NCBI GenBank assembly: GCA_022605955.1
Contig: JAKCOZ010000005.1
Coordinates: 52,825,762 to 52,889,761, forward strand
Origin: Rallus limicola
Lineage: Eukaryota; Chordata; Aves; Gruiformes; Rallidae
Reading direction: 5' to 3'
DNA length: 64,000 nucleotides
The notes beneath the pieces were generated by a model, which saw nothing but the letters and a program-made list of their open reading frames with translations, did not search any database and had not been told where the DNA came from. The translations under genes were made by a program, and so were the position numbers. Shown in pieces: positions 11,747 to 25,000 of the stretch (its first letter is position 1; the number at the start of each line of letters is the position of its first letter).

Positions 11747-14700
11747 TAGTTGGGTTACAGTCCCTGCTTCAGCCAAACACACGCAAGTCACATTCCCCCT
11801 TTTCTTCTGGCTGCAGCATATAAACTTGTGTAAATCTCCAGAGCGGTGTGGCAAGGAGAGGTTGCTGGGTGTTGACACTTGGGAGCCTCTGCCATCAGCA
11901 GATGCAGGTGTTGGCAAGTGCAGGCGGGCTTCTAAAAATATCCTGCATGCTTTATTCTCGTTTCAAAGGCCATTAAGTATTTCTATGAGAGTCTTTTTCA
12001 TCTTCAGCATGGAGAACTGCCTAATACTCCCACACATCCTTTATAATCCCCTGAATCTCAGGTTCTTCCAAATGGGAATATCTGGGCTGCAGATCTGTGC
12101 AGCAAGATGTATAGAGCTGTGCAGCAGCACCAAGTAATATGGGCACAGAACCTGAATTTCTTCTCATTTCAGCTGTCCTTACGACATAGTAATTCAACCA
12201 AGTGCAGGCTGTGGGTCTGCTTCCCCTATCAGTGAAGAGCACAATCAGCTCCAATTACTCTTCACATGAGCATCATCCACACATGAGACTTTTTAATGCA
12301 GAATATTTAGGTCTGCTTCATAAATAGCAACGAAGTGTCACGAGGAAGTCCCAGCTCACCCATGGGCGCCTTACCAAACCCAGCTTACAACCATGCACAG
12401 GCAGGAGAGACCAAGAGCCAGCCTTAAAAACACAAGCACATTGCTCGTCTCTTGCTCTGCCGTTGCGTTTCCAGCGTGTGTACTCTGTGATTCCTAGCAG
12501 CAGACCGGGTGTTTTAGTCATCCTAATGTGTTTGCTTAGGCACCAACATTAGTGTCAAAAGCACTTAGTGCAAAGGAAACTTCCCAGGAGTGCACGGGTG
12601 GCTGCCAGAGCAATCAGTCTTGTTTCGGGTGCGTACGCACTGCGCGGCATTGACTGCTGCACGCTGGATAATGAACTACCTGCAAATTCTGAGTGTAGCT
12701 CAGAGGTTTGCTTCCCACTAGGCCATCTGTGAGAAAGCTGCTGTGCCCCATATCGGGTGCCCGTGGGTCCTCCCACACTCTCCTCAGCCTCTGCTGGCCA
12801 TGAATCTGAGCCGAGGATGGAAATAATTATTCTTGGCTGATGCTGCTACCTCATATTGAGCTGATGATTCAAACTGGTGGCAGTGAAGCTGTGACATGAG
12901 GACAACCCACCATCCCGGACACTGTTCATGAAAAATCAGGTTTCCTATCAGGCTAATTAGCGCTGGGTGATTAGCCAAGTTTGGTGACGGTTGGCCACTG
13001 GAAGCCTCTGGGGAGGTCTCTGACCACTCTCACAGTCCCTGGCAGCTCTGCCCTCCTGCCTCTGGGGCTGGCCAGTGGTTCTCCTGTGCCCCCAGCTCTT
13101 TTTAAGTGCAAGCAGCTTGGTTTGGAAGCATGGCTTTAAACCAGGCTTGCCTGAGCCCAGCTGCAGGTTTTGGGCAGAGGATTTCGCCAGGAGCCTTGCC
13201 GTGTAACCCATCTTTTAGTATCCAACTGCAAGGCTCTGTCTTTGGGCTGTCCTTAGGCAAAGGAAGAGAGACCTGGCTTGCTCGCTGCTTTATGAAGCCC
13301 TTTTCCTTTCATGATTTGTTTGCTGCTTTGATTAATTTTTTTTTCAAGTTTCTGTGTCTTTGATGTAAAGGAAACAGTTATGAGGAATCTGAGCTGGGCT
13401 GTGGAGGCGAAGAAATAGTTGGAGATTACATTTAAATCTGCTGCTGGAGTTTTGAAGGCAACTCTTAGAGCAATTTTTGGTTTTTAATCTCTTCTTTCCC
13501 CACTGTGGCAGTAAATGAGTATTGGGGGGTACCTGGCCATCACATCTTGCTGCAGATGGGTGAATCCTTTCTGTGTCCATCCAGTACTTCTTTGCTTTGC
13601 TGTAGTTCACCATCTGCAGATTGTCCTTGCCTCCAGCACCCACAGCCTTCCTACCATGTGTGCTCCCTTCCCTGGGGCAAATACTCATTAGCTGTAAAAA
13701 GGAAAACACAATAATAATTTTTTTTTTTTAAAAAAGTAACATTGCTGTAGCTCAAATGATTTTTTTCCCCTACAGGTTCCATTGCCAAACCCTCACACCT
13801 GAAAATATCCAGAGCTAATTCATCTCTATAGATGCTAGAGTCACCTCAATAGCAGCTGAATCAGAAATACGCTTTCCTCCCCTGAGCTGTACCCACACAT
13901 GGTGCTTATGGGCCCTTCAGAGCCTGGCAATGACTGACAGGGCACAGTCCCAGTTTCCTTGAAGGTGGAGGGTGGAGGATCCCACACCTGCGCAGGAGCT
14001 TTCCTGGAGCTTTCTGGAGGGAGCAGGGAAGCGGTGAGGCTGGTTTGCTCTTCCCACATGCCAATTTACTGCAACGCAAGGCAAGTCACCTCATACGCTA
14101 TCATCAAAGTGGTGGTGGTTATTCCAGGGGATTTTTGGGGTGGATTTGCCTAAGGCTTGTGCCTGAGCTGGAGAGGCCATTAATTAGAGCAAACTATATT
14201 GACATTAAGCCTCTTTTGAGAAACTGAGGATCATTTTAAAGAGACAGATCCCTCGAAGAGCCTTGTGCCAATCTCCTCACCATGCCAGGAGGGACCGAGC
14301 CAGCCTGGCTCATCCCACCCCAGGCTGTACCTCCTGTGCTCGTGAAGGATTTAACGTCCCTGCTGCAAGGGAACAGCTCACCTGCGCACAGTAACTGGCA
14401 AGGTGAATACTGCAGATACACTTTAAATCCCAAATCCGAGAACTTTTCATCCCGCAGAGAAGGGGTGCGAGCTCCCACTCCCCCAACTGGCTGTCTGGGT
14501 TGGAGTCAGCAGTTTTACACTGCCGGGGAGCGGAGTTTGGGTGTATTTGGGTGCAGGGGGGATTTCTACAGCAGCTGTATCTCTGTCACCACGTGCTTTG
14601 GCATCTGAAACGTGGAGCTCCTCAAAGGGCACGCCATCGGATTTCCTGGCACAGCGCAATTCCCTGGACCCTTGGAATTTGGAGCCCTTAGAAAAGGTTT

Positions 14701-15652
14701 CATGCTTGGGGCTTTGTTAGTGTTTGATGTTTTAAAAACACTAAGCAGACACTACTCTCCTAATCCTGCCAGACTTGCAATGAAGCAGATATGTAATCCT
14801 TCATGGGTATTAAATTTAATAGGAATAAACTATATTTAAGAATTGCACTGTCAAATGCTTGCCTAAGCAGAGGAAAATATTCTTAATTTAGACTTCTTCA
14901 GAAATCTCTTTAAGCTGTTACTGCTTGTGAAAGCCTCTGCTGCACCTGTGGGAGTAAAGATGAGAAAAAGCAGCAACAGGGGCTGTCTCAGATCACTCTT
15001 TTTTGGACACTTGTGGGAGAAACATCCCTGTAATATATGACTATATTCATGTGCCTGCACAGCCTTCTATTCAACTGCTTTTTTATGCCTGACTGCAAAC
15101 GTAGATGTATATTTAAGGGGCACCCTTGTGACTAAGGAGAAGCTACATGGTATAGACTCATGTCAGCTGAAGGATTTTGAGGGGATGGGAGGGACGTGTG
15201 AAGGGGGCTAGGAGAGGGAGGTGGTAAGAACCTGATATGGGCAGGCTCAGCCAGCTCTGGGAGCCACTCCTATGGAGGTGTGAGCAACAAATGGGGGGAA
15301 TTGAATAAGGAATGGGGGGTACACCCCTGAGGAGGGGAGCAGCGAGGGAAAGTCTTCAAGCCTCTGGTTTTGGATCCCTTTCTAACTTGGGTACTGCAGC
15401 TTGGCTTTGCTTGGGCTTTGGCCCAAACCTGGGGGCAAGCAGCTAGGTGTCCCAGCTGGAAAGCAGGTTTCTCAGCTGAGCAAACATCTGAGTTAACAAC
15501 CCGACTTAACAATAAATGATTAAAAGCTTTGCCACAGTCTCTACTATTGGCATGAAATGGATGAAAGGTCCTCTTCTGACCCTCGGTCCCCCAGCGCTGT
15601 GGCTGGGAGTCCCAGTGCAGGCAAGGGGGTGAGGTGGAGATGTGGCAATAGT

Positions 15653-15692
15653 GCCACCACTTATCATGGCACGGCTCATGATAAGTGGTGGC
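15653..15692. repeat. Perfect inverted repeat, 16-bp arms, 8-nt loop
   Basis: The left arm GCCACCACTTATCATG (15653-15668) and its exact reverse complement (15677-15692) are separated by GCACGGCT. After one mismatch, two further pairs extend the stem to 15650-15695. Either strand of RNA would fold into a tight hairpin. No family is recognised. Confidence 0.9.
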
Positions 15693-16525
15693 CCTACAAA
15701 ATAAAGGCTTTTGTGAGAACTTGGGTCGAAAAAAACAAAGAGGAAAACCCCAACTACCCTGGCTGTGAGCTACGTGGCAGGATGTGGTGGGCAAAACATA
15801 GAATGGTTGTTTCAGATGTTGATCGACTTTTCTCCATTCCCATCCTCTCCCACCAGCCATGGCACAGGGCACTGGGAGTTGAGAGCAGAGAAGCTCTTCA
15901 GAGGTGAGACCGGTTGAAATCCAGCTCATCTAGAGCCTGCTGCTCCCTATCAGGGCACCGCACAAACAGATCCTACCTGACATGACTGTGCCCTCTCACC
16001 TCCACTCACCGGCCCCCCAGCCCGAAGGGTAGTCAGGGAAATGCTTGAGTTTAACTGTGGTTTACATGAAAACATTTTTCCATCTGACAAAAACGAACCC
16101 TGTGGTATCACCCCAACCCATCTAGCAGTCAGCACAGGAACTGCCTGAGACCACAAGCTAATTAAGGAGCTTTTAAATAGTTTCCGCCAGTGACATGATA
16201 AAGTGCTGACATGATAAAGGTGACAGGGTTTTCCATGCCACCACCCTCCTCTTTCCTCTCCTGTGACTAGCAATCGGCAGCTGCTTTCCCAGGAGAGCCA
16301 CGTAACTCCGCAGCAGTGCTGGAAGATGCTCCTTCCAACAAATGCATTGATCACCCCTGCCATGGGCTCTGGATGTGGCAAAGGGGACAGAGCTGACCCG
16401 GGTGAGTCAGAGGCAGCTCAGTTGGGTTTCTGCAGCCTGGCCCCTTCATCTCAACAGGGTTTATTTGTACCTGACCTGTGCCAGGACAGCAAGAGCATCT
16501 CCAGGCTGTTTTCCTCCCTCCCAGC

Positions 16526-16560
16526 TCCAGCATGCTGGATCTCAGCAGGCTGAGCCTGCT
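16526..16560. repeat. Two adjacent palindromes
   Basis: TCCAGCATGCTGGA (16526-16539) is a perfect 14-bp palindrome. Four bases later, AGCAGGCT and AGCCTGCT (16544-16560) form 8-bp arms around a single G. The function is unknown. Confidence 0.75.
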
Positions 16561-18459
16561 TGAACACGAACCTGCTGTGCACGGAGAACTGGGGCGAGAC
16601 CTGGAGTTTGCAGATGTCTTCCCTTAAAAACCCAGCAAAGCGGGTGGGAAATTCCCCCCCTGCCCCAGGCTAAAGCAGGGGGAATGGGGGGAAGGATGGG
16701 GGCAGGCCCAGCACTGAAATGAGTTTCGGTTTGATCCTGATTAGAAGAGGGCAGGAGAGGCCTAAGCCAATGCAGCCCCCCTTGCTCTTAACCTCAGATG
16801 ACCTCATGTAGAAGGCCAAGCACTGAATCTCTGCTCACCACGATGACCAGTGGCTGCTGGCAGTGTTCCTTCGTGCTGACCTGCATAAAACTCCCCTGGA
16901 AAGAGTCTTGGGTCCCAGCAAGGAGTTTCACTCCTGAGGATGGGGCACCGGATGTATAAAAAGTCTTTTGCTGTAAAGTGAGACTTCATGGGGACAAATC
17001 TTTGCAGGATTCGCAGGTCCCTCATCCTCCCTCAGGCATGTGCTGGAAAACCATCACCTAGATAATGATGCAGGGTCCTTTTTAAAGCACCACAGGTATT
17101 GTATTTCATACATGAAGTACATACTCCTTGGAAAGCATTTAGTCTATACAGTTTTACATGAACTAAAACCTATGAGATAAAAATCTTTTGGATGGAGAGT
17201 TTCAGCTGAATTCCACCAAGGAATAAATAGACCATCATCCCATAAACTTGTTTTTTACAGAGTACAAAATGTGTGATAAAAGGCACATATTTCTTTGGCT
17301 GAGTCACCCCTTGAAAACAGAGTGTCACATTAATGTTTGCCCAGAAACACCTTCCCTCAGAGCAGACAGCCTTGACCCTTTCAGACAGCATGAAAAAATA
17401 AATAAATGAAATAAATATATAATTTCAGTGGCTTTTCATACTGCCTGACCGGCTGCCAGAAGCTGCTTAGGAGCTGCCTTCCTCTGGAGGCAAGGACACA
17501 AACAGGAATTTGAATTATGCCCTCGATTTCCTCTTAAAAGGTAAAATTGACTTTTTAACAAATTGGAGGTCAGCTGATCAGGGACTGTTCCGTGATGGAT
17601 GCTGTGCACCCGTCCACTGACTGACAAAGGCCATAAATCTGCAGCTCACCCAGTGGAGCGATAAAGATTTACATGGGCTGAGGATTGGGACTGTCGGATT
17701 TATGTTAGACAGCATGACTTTTGACTCCTGGTTATGTCCAAGGGAGTGAAAGGAAAAGGGAAAAAAACCCCTCACCTTAGCAAAGACGACTGCTTGCCTC
17801 TGCGTCTGTGGCAGCACAATATTGGCCTTTTAATTTCCTACTGATTAAACTGTAGAAAAACAAAATCTGCTTTGCCTGGAGCGATTTGGCTTCTGCTCAA
17901 AAGCTTCCTCATCAAAATGAAATATCATTTGCTGCAAAACCGCTAGCAGGAGGATGAACGCAGTTATAGAAGTGGCTGTTTGTAAAACCCAAGTGGGGAG
18001 CAGCAAAATTCTGTAATTCAGGGTGAAATCTCTGCAAAAGTTCTGGAGGGCAAAACTTCATATAAAGCCCATGTTTCACCAGGATTGTCTGGTTAGTGGG
18101 TTGGTTCAGCTGCCCATCAGGCAGGTACAGAAGTGTTTCCTTTGCTAACAACTCTCTTGGCTTCCTGAAAAGATGAGCTGGTTAGTGTGGGGTTGGCGGG
18201 ACGCTCCAGTTTGAGACAGGTGTCCCTAAGCCCAGAGGTGCAGTTGGTGGCATCGTCTTGGGATGCACGGGGCAAGAAATGGTGGTGCAGCCTCTCAAAC
18301 ACCCACGTAGTGCCATCAGCAGGGCTTCAGGCGGGACAACAATGTGCGAGAGGAAGAAACCTATAGAACCTCGTATAATGCTGAGTAGAGCAGGTTGTTT
18401 TAGCCCTGGGAAGTAGCCACAAGAGGGAGATGTGATTGGATTTACCAAATCTATGTCTC

Positions 18460-18479
18460 GATATCTCTGCAGAGATATC
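18460..18479. repeat. 20-bp perfect palindrome
   Basis: GATATCTCTGCAGAGATATC equals its own reverse complement over all 20 bases. It stands in AT-rich intergenic DNA. It could be a cruciform-prone site or a dimeric factor site, but nothing nearby indicates which. Confidence 0.9.
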
Positions 18480-19942
18480 AAGGAACCGAATATTAATTCA
18501 GAGACTGCTTGTAGCCCAGGAGGAAATTTCCCTGCATGAGCCTGAAGTTTTGGAGTGACCAAATACCAGAGTTGAATTTAGGAAGTACTTGTACAATGGC
18601 AAATATATTCATAGTGATTTCCCCACCCCCCAAAAAAAAACCCCACCTTGTTCCTAATGAAAAGTTCTGTTTTCTTGAATATTGCCTGAATTACATTAAT
18701 AATTCTGAGTCAAAAGAGGGAAAATATCAACTTCCTCAAAACCCCAGCAAAACTAGGAGTGACATTTTCATTTCAAGTTGATTTAAAATAAATTTTTAAT
18801 CAGTGAACCAAAAAATCCCTCATCCAGACAGCACAGCTGTAATTATCTCACCCTTAAGGGCAGACTGACCAAGTGATGTTGAAGCATTTTGGAGCCTGTT
18901 AGATGACTTGAATTTGCTTCCTGCAGTCTGTGCTTTAGATTTAAACAAACTGTTTCCCGAAAGCTATCAGTCTATCACCTCTCCCCTGTCTGAAGGTCAT
19001 TTCTACTAAAAATAAACCTCCTTATTTCTCCTCTCCCTCCTTCTTCCCTCGTTCCCCACAAACCCAGACTCTAGTATCAGCAGCTCTATGGGGCTGAAGA
19101 TTTAGGAAGGGATTTGTCAGCATAGCCAGTGCTGTGGTTGCTCCCTTTAAAATCTTCTCTACACCCTTTAAACCATCTGATTCTGGGCTGTCATTGTAAT
19201 GATGGGGGAAAAAACAGCATTTTTTTTCCTCCTCTTAGTGCTGTTTCTGTTACGTAACCACTAATACAGTATCTGGCTCATCCAGCCAGTCAGTCCTTGG
19301 GGCTTTTAGACCTATTTACACACAAACAGACTAACATCCATCTGAAAGTCATCTGGGGCACAGAGAAGCGATCCTTTTTCCTCCCTAAAATAACAATCTT
19401 TTCGTTGTTGTTGTTGCAGGCACTGAATAACTGTTTGGCAAAGCAAGCGCCAGGTTGGTGCTTAGATTAATCTGCTTAGATCGACTAACACAGTTGTGCA
19501 AGAGTAGAAAATACCCAGTCAAGTAAATTACATCACCCAGGGAAAAGCTATTCTAAAGAAAGCACACTTCATAAGCCTGAGCAAAATCCTGCTCAGTTAA
19601 ACATTTACATATATTTACAAGCAAGAGCAGAAGCTTATTTCATTCCTTGTGGGAAAGGGGAAAAAAGTAAAAAGGATCTTTGAAGTTTTGGCTAGTAGAA
19701 AAGCACCTGACCAAATTAATCACTGGCTGAGATCCAGGATGATTTAAAAAACCAATATAATTTTTCTCACATTTGTAGTACTGGAATGGTACAGCCCCGA
19801 GTCCAGAAGAAAGGAGATCAAGATTTTCAATAATACTACATCTGAGTAATGAGACAGATAATCTCATTTGACCAACCTACACATACATAAATAAAACAAT
19901 AGTCTGGACCCCCAAAACCATTTATTTGAACCAGACTACTCT

Positions 19943-20049
19943 TTGGGCAACGTGGTCTAGTGAAGGTGTCCCTGCCCATGTCAGGGGGTTGGAACTAGAT
20001 GATCTGTGAGGTCCCTTCCAACCCAACCCATTCTGTAACTCTGTGAGTC
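19943..20049 (+). mobile_element. CR1 LINE 3'-end fragment (plus strand)
   Basis: The blocks GTGGTCTAGTGAAGGTGTCC, CTGCCCATGTCAGGGGGTTG and GAGGTCCCTTCCAACCCAAC, followed by a degraded CATTCTGTAACTCTGTGA tail, are the diagnostic 3' end of a CR1 element. It is 5'-truncated to about 107 bp. The tail octamer is mutated, so the copy is old. Confidence 0.92.
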
Positions 20050-22038
20050 TATAAATAGCAGGTCCCTGGTTAAAATTTGGGCTGTCTTTGAAATGTGGCA
20101 ATTCTACTGCCAGACCATCTTTTAACAACCTCTATCACTTGATGCTTCATTAAAATCTGATGTTCTCTCCGCAGCATTAAATATGAGAGGAAAAAAATTA
20201 AACTTTGAGGGGATGAAGGAATTTAGAGGGTGTAACCACATCTGGATTTAAATGCTTAATGATTATTGACTTGGTTTTTATTGTTCTGCTTAGAAATATT
20301 CTTAGTGGGAGATCTGTTGTTGATGGAGAGACCTGAAAACAACTGATGGCTTAGTGCCTGGCTGCAGGCAGCATTTCAGTTCAGTTTTCTAGGTTGGTCC
20401 CCTAAAAGCATTCACCAGAGGAAGCGTTCAGGTTTTAGCAGAATGAAAGATGGGATGAGAATGTAAGGTTTTGTCTTGCAACAGGGCCTGGGCTGCTGGA
20501 GTCATCCCCGCTTGAAGCATAGATGTGAGCTCTTCTTCACAGCATCCCACTCAGGTGTACCCTTAGGGATTACAAGAGCAACACAACTGTCCCAACAAAA
20601 GAGGACAAACTGCCACCACAAATGGATAGAGGATTAGTGGAGGGTGCTGGAGAGAGATGAGATCTTGGGGTCTCCATTGCTTTCCCTGGACTGGAGTCCA
20701 CTCCAGCTGCCTTGCAGCCCTTGCTGGCAAACCCCAGCAGAAGAAGACAGCGTGCCGGGGTGAAGCTGTGGCTGTGTGGTAACAGCTAAATGCAGCTCAC
20801 AGCCAGGTCCACAGGGGTCAAGCACCATCCACAGACCTCTGCACCCAGTCGTGGCACCTGTATCGTGCCTCTGTTTTGGTTCTGCTTTTGCAGAAAGCAC
20901 GGCATCATACCAGAAGCTCTGCTTCAGCTTCCTGAGCTTTTCTTGAAATCTTGTCTCTAGCAAAGTACCTAGCCATGGTTTTAGCCTTAGATTACAGTTT
21001 GGACCCAAATATGCAAGTGTGTCATGCAGGCAATTCCCACAGAATGGAACAGAATTATATAAAGTAGTTGGACTAGGACCATATTTGAACTTGGTGACCC
21101 TTTTTAACCTGGGTTGTACTTCAGCATGATAGAAAACTATATTTGGGTTTAAATCATTCTTTCTTTCCCCTCCTCGTTCCCCTAAGTTCATCTGACCAAG
21201 CTCCCCTCAGCTTTAAGAACGCCTAGATGTTCCACTGACATTCATTTTAATTTTGGAGTAACCTTTGCTTGCTACCTTTCTCTCCCATTCCTTTTCATCT
21301 TCTTTTTTCCTGTGGTCTTGATTCATTTCACCTTAAACTCACACAAAATAAGAATGGCCTCATCAGTAACAAAGCTGGGTAAAACCTGTGCAAGTGTCAC
21401 CAAGGCTTTTAGGATTTTATCTGCCTGATCATGTTAGCAGGTGGATTGTTAAGCTAATGTGAATTTTAAAACTAGTGATTGTATATTATATATTGGCTTC
21501 TATGCTGTGTGCACATGATCCAGCTGGGAGCTGGATAGATGATTCATCATTGCAAGACTTAACATTGCTCAAGAGTTGAACAGGGCAGCATTAATTAGCT
21601 CCTTCACACTGATTGCCCTGCCCTGGCCTGCTTCTCCCCAGCTCTCCTCTAGCTCCTCCTTCCCGCTTATTCACTGGTTTGATCACCTGGGTACTCTCAG
21701 ATTTAACTTTATAGCAGTGCTGCAGATAACCACATCTATCCCAAGTGTAAATACAACTACACACATGTCTTTGCGGGGTGACAGTCATAATAACACGTAC
21801 ATATTATTATGTGTATCACACAGAGTCCTTCTGCTCATAAGCATGAGGAAAGTCCTTAATAAGCGTTATTACTATTATTGGTATTTAGTGACAGTCTGGT
21901 CACTGGCATAAGTGTTCCTATGTAAGTGTATATTAAGTGCATAGTTAAAATCCTTAGTCTATTTTGTTCATATGCTACAAATGAGCTGATAAAAGACTGC
22001 AGCCTGTTGGGATTATAATATGAATTGACATTCCAAAC

Positions 22039-22056
22039 AAAAAAAAAAAAAAAAAA
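22039..22056. repeat. A18 homopolymer
   Basis: Eighteen consecutive A, followed by GAAAAAG. It may be the tail of an old retroposed copy. I see no recognisable source sequence before it. Confidence 0.85.
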
Positions 22057-25000
22057 GAAAAAGATCCAACTCCATCTGTTTGGGTTACATAACTCGTGAT
22101 CTCAAGCAATCTCAGAGGCAGGATTTTCTGCATAAATAGTACAATTTCCAGTAAGGAGATTAAGGCTTCTTTGTTGGGAAAGGAAGAAATTACCAGAAAA
22201 GCTGTCATTTCAATGAACGCAAATAAATCATGCTCCAAAATACACAGGAAGACAAATTTATGTCATTGAGTCCCTCTACCCCAGATGCTCCCTCCCAACC
22301 TTTGAGAGAGAGCAGTATTTTGCCATAAATACCATTCATCTTTTAAACAGCCACGAATCATGGTCAGTGATATTTTCTATGCATGTTAACTCTCTTAAAA
22401 ATCAGTGCTGCTATTAATATGATGCATTTTTATGGTTATAATCCAAGTGCTTCATTTTAATATCCGGTGGCTTTCCATAAGTGCTGGACTTCAGTAAATC
22501 CATGCACTGGGAAGCCTAAAATGTATTCCACGAGTACAAGCAGAAGCAGTCAGAGCAGCTACTATATGGGAGCCCGGCAGCAGATCCCACTGTGTGTGAT
22601 GGAGAGAAAAGCCCTTCCCCAGCAGCTGACGGCGCCGTGCCCATGCTCTGTGAAAGCACACAAACCCAAAACCACGCTCTTTGTGTGTGTGAATGAGGAG
22701 AAAACTCCGTGTTTGGCCTATTTCAGCAGACAGACTGGCAAGTGTTTCTGCAGACAGGCTGTTACCACACGTCACATCCTCCAGAGGCAAGAGATCCCAT
22801 TAAAAGGCTGCTTGCAGAAAGCATTTATTAAAGCAACCTGTACCGCTGGCTTTCCTGATGGCAGCTCTGCTCCAAAACCAGCGGTGCACAGCGAGGGGCT
22901 CTGGATACCTGCCCCAATGCAAATTCACTTTTCTAGAGAGGAAAAACAAGCAGAACCCACCCAGCAAAACCCCACTTTTTACACCCTGGGGACCTGGTCC
23001 GCCAGTCCCACACAGAGCTCCAGCTGGGCAGCTGCGCTTCCCCAGTGCTGCCCAGCCCTTGGGCAGGGTGAGAGCTTTCAGCCAGCACTACCTCCGTTTC
23101 TGCTCCTGATTTGTTTTCACTGCCTGCTGCAGCTCTCAAGTGCATCCAGACCCTGGTGGGTTGTGATGGGAGTTTCTCATCTTTTACATACAAGGTAACA
23201 GTTCGACACAGACCGTGCTATGACTGCTCAGCATAGATCCCTCCTTTGTCTCCTTTGTTCTCCTTGGAAAGTCGAGTGAGCCTGATATGTGGTTAACAGG
23301 AATGTTGTGCTGGTAGCTCTCACTTTATTACTTGTGCATTACCATCCCTCTGCTGAAGCCACTTCATACCTGTGTCTTGTGTTTACCATCCCTGTGCTCC
23401 TCGGCCACCTCCATTCGCCACCTCCATCCTTTACCTGTCCTCTGTGTGGTTTAGGATTTCCGTGATCTCCAAAGAACAGCACAGCAGGATGCCCTGGGAA
23501 AACCCTCTCTCTTCACAGGCCTGCTTTTTTGCTTTTCCACCAAAATAGAGTATAAACAAGAGAGGAGGTTCTCACCCTGCTCTCATACAAGTCTCTGGGA
23601 CTTTAAAATAACTCTTTATCTCCTTGTTTCACCACAGGGGAAATGAACTTGGTCAGGCTGATATGCAGAAGGAATGAAGCAGCAAGGGGGGAACAGCTCA
23701 TCTGGAAGTTTGTGCACTCAGCAGCATTGGTAAACTGAGTCAAATTCAATGTGCTTTGGAGAAGTGTCCTGGTTGGTACCTGGGGAAACCATTGCTTTTG
23801 ACCTCTGACAGCAGAACATTGCAGAGGTGTCTTGGGAGAGCAGACACTGTTTGGGAGGGATTACAGAGTCAGCACCTCCTTGTTGCCCATGGTCCCCTCT
23901 TCCACGTGCATCCCTTGACTCAGCAGTGAGAGAGTCCCCAATCTGCAGGGGTTATCATACCCTGTTCCCTCCCCATGCACCACAGACGGCAGGTTCTCAT
24001 CGACCCCCTTTGCCTCAGCTTCACAGAAACCCCACTTCAGACTGCTGCACCCCCAGTGAGATAAATGTAGATACAGGTTTCCACAGCTGGTCCCTCTACT
24101 CCTGGAGATAAAGTGAGTATGGAAGTGGGAAGCCCTGGATTTCCCTGCCCTGACGGGCTCTGCAGGCAGACAGCGAGTGTCTGCACGGGTGCTGCAGCGA
24201 GCACTAACCAGAGAGTTGCAGAGTTGCAATTTGCCATCCCATGTGTGATGACTACAAATGCTTTGTGTCATCTGAAAGGAGAAAGGACAACTCCTGGCCG
24301 GGACAAGTGGAGAGAGAAGGGGTTGCTGGGGCAGGAGCTGCCTGGGAGCAGGGAATAGGGATGGTCACCTCAGCGCAGCCCCGTTTAACACCACACACCC
24401 CACCGAGGCTGCAGTCACTCTGTAAAGGTCAAGCCTGTGTTATAACGGGACATGAACTCTGACGTCGTTTCAGAGTGACGGATCGATATTCCTGGCATGG
24501 GAAAGCAGCCAGCGATGAGGCAGAGTCCCACTGTCATGGCCAGGCCCAGCAGCCCTGTGTGGCTTGTGAGCAAGTTTATAATACAGAGTTGCTAATGTAT
24601 TTATGCTTTAATTGCTGTTTAGCAACGAGGCGTTTGGGCGGAGTTGCCCAGGCAGAAGAGATTAGAGAGGGCCAACAGAAGAGATACTGATCAATGAAAT
24701 GCTTGACTTTCTCTGGTCAGATGTGTTAGCTAACTCCAGGAAATTATATTTTCCTCATACCCCTCCTGTGAGCCTGCAAGAGCCTGGCCTGATTTCACTG
24801 ATACCCAGCACTTCAAAGCTGGCCACATCCAATCTCAGGAAGCATACGTGTGTCTGACACAGGCCATCACCCTGTGACCAGCAGCTACCTCTGCTTAGCT
24901 GCATTTTTTGGGTGAGCACACATACGTACCAATTAAATACTTGCACCAAGCTGTGCAGTTTTATCATTAATTTTAAAATATCGGCTGTTTGCATGGTCTC

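Larger units (their letters stand above)
11747..19942. other. Intergenic DNA, no gene recognised
   Basis: No supported gene. The part beyond about 17 kb is AT-richer and poor in open frames. Noted structures are a perfect 16-bp-stem inverted repeat (15653-15692), two neighbouring palindromes (16526-16560) and a 20-bp palindrome (18460-18479). The longest open frame, 15270-15929 on the minus strand, has no recognisable domain and probably reflects GC content. Confidence 0.6.

Noticed and set aside
15270..15929. Minus-strand open frame of 219 codons
   Set aside because: It overlaps the perfect hairpin and a plus-strand frame. Composition and sequence look random and no domain is recognised.
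20634..21191. Minus-strand open frame of 185 codons
   Set aside because: It has no recognisable family, no retroviral or LINE motif and no supporting promoter or splice context. Most likely chance.
22467..23198. Long plus-strand open frame (243 codons) in intergenic DNA
   Set aside because: It is the longest frame outside the CpG island, but it starts on GTG, has no recognisable domain, signal or repeat, and overlaps open frames on the other strand. Protein-level conservation would be needed to revive it.
24456..24476. ACTCTGA / TCAGAGT inverted repeat around TGACGTCG
   Set aside because: Seven-base arms are expected by chance at this length of sequence, and the CRE-like core alone is not enough to call a site.
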